NCBI GenBank assembly: GCA_002868865.1
Contig: PKUC01000017.1
Span: 1 to 38,102, forward strand
From: Desulfuromonas sp.
GTDB taxonomy: Bacteria > Desulfobacterota > Desulfuromonadia > Desulfuromonadales > Geopsychrobacteraceae
Length of the DNA: 38,102 bases
Direction: 5' to 3'
Shown piece by piece: positions 35,944-38,102 of the stretch; the stretch's first letter is position 1; every line of letters starts with the position of its first letter. Under the pieces are notes generated by a model. The model made no database searches. It saw only the letters and a list, made by a program, of their open reading frames with translations, and was not told the origin of the DNA. The translations under genes were made by a program, and so were the position numbers.

Positions 35944-36553
35944 GTCGAGCTAGCGCCAGACCCATACCAGCCATGATCATTAGGCCTCCTGCTGTTCGCA
36001 TAGCCGATTGAAATGCTCGCTGACTTTTCAGGAAAATACTTACGTTTCCGGCGGCCAATGCCCAAACTGAAGTGACGATAAAAGTGATAAGCAAGAATGT
36101 TGGGACAATAAACGCAAATTGCACTCCAAGTGGTCGTGCTGTATCGATGAATTGGGGCAAAAATGCGGCAATGAAGATTAAGCTTTTGGGGTTAGGGATC
36201 GTAACAACTATTCCCTGAACAAGTAGATTTCTTTTGGACACCGACGAAGTGTCGATCTCCAGCGGTTCACTTGCGCTTCGCCACTGTTTGATACCGAGGT
36301 AAATAAGGTAGGCGGCTCCGGCCCAGCGAAGCCATTCAAATGCGACTGCAACCACATTTAACAACGAGGTTAGGCCGATAGTGGCAACTAAAATTTGAAC
36401 CGCAATTCCGATTGTTGCCCCGGTAACCGTGAATAACGCATGTTTCCAGCCAAACGAAATGCTATGTGCAATTGTCAAAATGACGCTCGGACCGGGGAGC
36501 GCGATCATAATTGTAGTAGCAACGACAAATGCAAGATATACATGCAAATCCAT
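35933..36553 (-). CDS. LysE/RhtB-family exporter
   Basis: This 206-residue inner-membrane protein has about five to six membrane helices. The RhtB-type signature ALPGPSVILTIAHSISFGWKHAL is near the N-terminus, and VVTIPNPKSLIFIAAFLPQFI is the second conserved segment. The family exports amino acids or derivatives such as homoserine lactone and threonine. It forms a single-gene cassette: GAGGAG and the ATG lie just after the core of site C. Confidence 0.9.
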   Translation of the reverse strand: MDLHVYLAFVVATTIMIALPGPSVILTIAHSISFGWKHALFTVTGATIGIAVQILVATIGLTSLLNVVAVAFEWLRWAGAAYLIYLGIKQWRSASEPLEIDTSSVSKRNLLVQGIVVTIPNPKSLIFIAAFLPQFIDTARPLGVQFAFIVPTFLLITFIVTSVWALAAGNVSIFLKSQRAFQSAMRTAGGLMIMAGMGLALARRSN

Positions 36554-36580
36554 ATTGAATGACTCCTCATTATTTCTTCA

Positions 36581-36682
36581 GGCTAACGAATTGATTTAAG
36601 CGGCAGCGAACAGACCTTTGAGCACCACTGAATTTATCGGGACACACCGCTGACGATCTGTCCGATTGAAATATGTATTAGC
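36581..36682 (-). repeat. attC site C (after the methyltransferase cassette)
   Basis: On the minus strand, GCTAATAC (R'' side) holds the methyltransferase TAA stop. L'' TCGGACAG pairs with L' CTGTTCG. The 3' end CCGCTTAAATCAATTCGTTAGCC closely matches the classical L'-R' end with core GTTAGCC. The total is 102 bp. Confidence 0.7.
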
Positions 36683-37418
36683 TGCTTTTTCGTGAAAAAA
36701 ACAAAGCGCCAATTGTGTATTTTGACGTGCTGAACTTTGTGTTTCCCAAGCATTTAGTGCCAATAAACCCAGCGTCTTGAATTGATTTGATTTGATCCCG
36801 AACCGGGACCGCCCCACCAATTCAGTGTGACCATGCTTTTGCACTTATTTCACCCGGCGGTAATTCTTCTTTTAATACCATGTCCGCAAACTGAAGCCGA
36901 CCGCCTGGTTTCAGCACGCGAAATATTTCTGAATATGTTTTTTCCTTTTCCGGGGAAAGGTTGAAGACACCATTTGAGATCACAGCGTCAAAAGTGCTGC
37001 TTTCAAAAGGCAATTGCTCTGAACTACCAATTTGGATATTGATATTTCTTGCGGAGGCGAGCGATAGGTTGTTTTTTGCTTTTTCCGCCATATCCCTGGA
37101 AAGTTCTAAGCCATAAACTTTTCCTTTGGGGCCAACCAATTTACTCGCGCAAAACATGTCGAAACCACCACCACAGCCAATGTCGAGTATAGTTTCTTCT
37201 GTATTTATTTTGCCTGCTGAAAAAGGGCACCCTATACCACAGAATAGGAAAATTAATTCCTGAGAGGCTGCTTCGATTAAAGTTGAATCGTAACCAAGCG
37301 CTTCTGCTCCCTTTTTTCCAGTAGGGTATTTAAAATTACCTTCTGGGGAGCAGGACACCTTTTTGTATTTTTCTTTTATGGCACTTTGGATAGCGTTCAA
37401 GTCGATAGATTGAATCAT
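36678..37418 (-). CDS. ArsM-like SAM methyltransferase, predicted selenoprotein
   Basis: A standard reading stops at a TGA (36822-36824) after 198 residues. The same frame continues for 47 more codons to a TAA at 36678-36680 with family-like sequence (IGGAVPVRDQ, IQDAGF). Read through, the protein has 246 residues with U199 in AKAWSH-U-IGGAVP. Relatives such as AS3MT have a conserved Cys there (C206 in GECLGGAL). The Rossmann SAM site is ILDIGCGGGFD (77-87), and post-motif SNGVFNLSPEKE is present. ArsM's second arsenic-binding Cys is Gly here (G150); C60/C64 remain. A SECIS-like hairpin follows. The start ATG at 37416-37418 is chosen over a TTG at 37439. The substrate is unknown; arsenic or another metalloid is possible. 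Confidence 0.82.
36794..36810 (-). promoter_or_regulatory. SECIS-like hairpin of the cassette methyltransferase
   Basis: On the minus strand a 7-bp stem (GGTCCCG with CGGGATC, one G-U pair) closes a GTT loop. The loop begins 19 nt after the UGA (18 nt between), exactly as in the GrdB-like gene, and its first base is G. Confidence 0.75.
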
Positions 37419-37435
37419 AACTTTTTTCTTTCTTT

Positions 37436-37554
37436 GCAACTAACGGTTTGCGATAAGCGGCGGCGACGCGAACTTGCGTGCCCCACCGTAATTTAATTTT
37501 GCCTTTTGACCAACACCAGACTTATTTTCCGTTCGCTTGATTAAGTTGTTATGC
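37436..37554 (-). repeat. attC site D (after the YefM-YoeB cassette)
   Basis: On the minus strand the site begins with R'' GCATAACAA, then TTAATCAAGCGAACGG (L''), and ends with CCGCTTATCGCAAACC and the core GTTAGTTGC. This closely follows classical attC ends. AAGC...CGG pairs with CCG...GCTT. Total length is 119 bp. Confidence 0.75.
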
Positions 37555-37589
37555 GTCCCCCACTATGGTACAGTTTACCGTACATGTAC
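37546..37589 (+). promoter_or_regulatory. Promoter and operator of the yefM-yoeB pair
   Basis: TTGTTA (37546-37551), 17 nt, TACAGT (37569-37574) form a plausible promoter whose -35 lies inside attC site D. GGTACA (37567-37572) and the palindrome GTACATGTAC (37580-37589) resemble the TGTACA-type repeats bound by YefM/YefM-YoeB in E. coli, so autorepression is expected. Confidence 0.55.
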
Positions 37590-37606
37590 CGAAAAGGAGA
37601 GTTACC

Positions 37607-37858
37607 ATGGAAGCGATTTCGTACACCAATGCACGAAGCAATTTAGCAAAAACAATGAAAAAAGTATGCGAAGACCATGATCCTGTCATTATCACGCGCC
37701 GGAATGAAAGTTCGGTTGTCATGATGTCTCTTGAAGACTTTCAAGCTCTTGAAGAGACCGCGTATTTACTGAGAAGCCCGAATAATGCCCGTCGTCTCTT
37801 GGAGTCGATTGCTCAGTTGGAATCAGGTGACGGCACCGAGCGGGAGCTTTCTGTGTGA
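37607..37858 (+). CDS. yefM: YefM antitoxin (Phd/YefM family)
   Basis: The protein has 83 residues from the ATG at 37607, which follows AAAAGGAGAG; an upstream in-frame start at 37565 would run over the operator. The N-terminal DNA-binding part (AISYTNARSNLAKTMKKVCED) and ITRRN are YefM-like. The C-terminal LEETAYLLRSPNNARRLLESI is the toxin-wrapping helix, almost identical in form to E. coli YefM. It binds and neutralises YoeB and represses the operon. The stop overlaps the toxin GTG by 4 bases (GTGA). The pair is coded opposite to the other cassettes. Confidence 0.95.
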   Translation: MEAISYTNARSNLAKTMKKVCEDHDPVIITRRNESSVVMMSLEDFQALEETAYLLRSPNNARRLLESIAQLESGDGTERELSV

Positions 37859-38102
37859 AACTCATATTTTCCGAAAATGCTTGGGATGATTACCAGTATT
37901 GGATAAAGACCGATAAGAAGATCCTCAAGCGGGTGAACGCATTGATTCAGGATATACAGCGTTCACCTTTTTCTGGCATCGGGAAACCCGAACCTTTGAA
38001 ACATGGTCTGTCCGGTTATTGGTCCCGGCGAATCAACGATGAGCATCGAATCGTTTATAAGGCTACGGAAGATTCCGTTTTTATTGCTCAAGTTCGCTAC
38101 CA
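37855..38102 (+). CDS. yoeB: YoeB toxin (ribosome-dependent mRNA interferase), 3' end cut off
   Basis: 82 complete codons are visible, and the window ends within codon 83 (CA..), where E. coli YoeB has catalytic His83. Catalytic Glu46 (KPEPLKH) and Arg65 (EHRIVYK) are present at the same positions as in E. coli YoeB (84 residues). The toxin cleaves mRNA at the ribosomal A site. It starts with a GTG overlapping the antitoxin stop, so translation is coupled. Only one or two residues should be missing. Confidence 0.95.
   Translation, partial: MKLIFSENAWDDYQYWIKTDKKILKRVNALIQDIQRSPFSGIGKPEPLKHGLSGYWSRRINDEHRIVYKATEDSVFIAQVRY

Larger units (their letters stand above)
35151..38102 (-). mobile_element. 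Integron gene-cassette array (no integrase in view)
   Basis: Four attC-like sites alternate with short gene units: YefM-YoeB, methyltransferase, LysE and DJ-1/PfpI. Stops fall in or beside the R'' side of the following site, and starts lie close after the previous R' side, as in integron cassettes. Base composition is more AT-rich than the flanking chromosome. By attC direction (minus strand) the integrase and attI should lie to the right of 38102. Confidence 0.78.

Noticed and set aside
36596-36844. Minus-strand open frame of 82 codons overlapping the end of the methyltransferase
   Set aside because: It runs in another frame through the read-through part of the methyltransferase and attC site C, and the competing frame has clear family sequence.
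1-38102. CRISPR arrays, rRNA or tRNA genes, insertion sequences
   Set aside because: I saw no regularly spaced direct repeats, no tRNA-like cloverleaf with CCA region, and no transposase-like open frame.

Overview
The window looks like chromosome from a Desulfuromonadia-type (Geobacter/Desulfuromonas/Pelobacter-like) Desulfobacterota bacterium. This is inferred from paired hexaheme c-type cytochromes, a two-gene biotin-dependent acyl-CoA carboxylase, a PEP-CTERM protein, a SulP transporter and decoding of UGA as selenocysteine. No 16S or other RNA gene is present to confirm it.

Layout. Positions 1-482 hold the start of a monomeric isocitrate dehydrogenase (minus) and its promoter region. A minus-strand block from 483 to 9283 carries fbp, comEC, a REC-GAF-like-GGDEF regulator, hisS, aspS and a LysM lipoprotein. 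A small coiled-coil protein (plus) follows at 9497. A second minus-strand operon (pepN, NAD-dependent epimerase, EI24/CysZ-like membrane protein, TPR-metallopeptidase) runs from 15529 down to 9942. Next come a PEP-CTERM protein and threonine dehydratase (plus), a GrdB-like selenoprotein (minus), and DUF6485 with ygiQ (plus). The acyl-CoA carboxylase operon (plus) follows a 515-base leader. Two hexaheme cytochromes and a ferredoxin-like protein (minus), hemL (plus), SulP, DUF3144, a DUF21-CBS protein and an alpha/beta hydrolase lipoprotein (all minus) complete the core part.

From about 35.15 kb to the right edge the sequence becomes AT-richer. Single genes are separated by attC-like recombination sites, which identifies an integron gene-cassette array. 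In minus-strand order the cassettes are a YefM-YoeB toxin-antitoxin pair (coded in reverse, truncated by the window end), a methyltransferase, a LysE-family exporter and a DJ-1/PfpI protein. No integrase is in view; by the attC orientation it would lie beyond the right edge.

Two genes are broken by in-frame TGA codons that are best read as selenocysteine. One is the GrdB-like protein (UxxC motif; UGA at 18427-18429). The other is the cassette-borne ArsM-like methyltransferase (UGA at 36822-36824, where arsenic methyltransferase relatives have a conserved Cys). Both UGAs are followed by a hairpin whose apical loop begins 19 nt downstream and starts with G, which fits the bacterial SECIS pattern. 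A selenoprotein carried as a mobile integron cassette is the most striking observation here. Other points worth checking are a 15-bp inverted repeat that buries the ribosome-binding site of the SulP gene, a CRP/FNR-type palindrome upstream of the ferredoxin-like gene, and an operator-like palindrome over the icd promoter.
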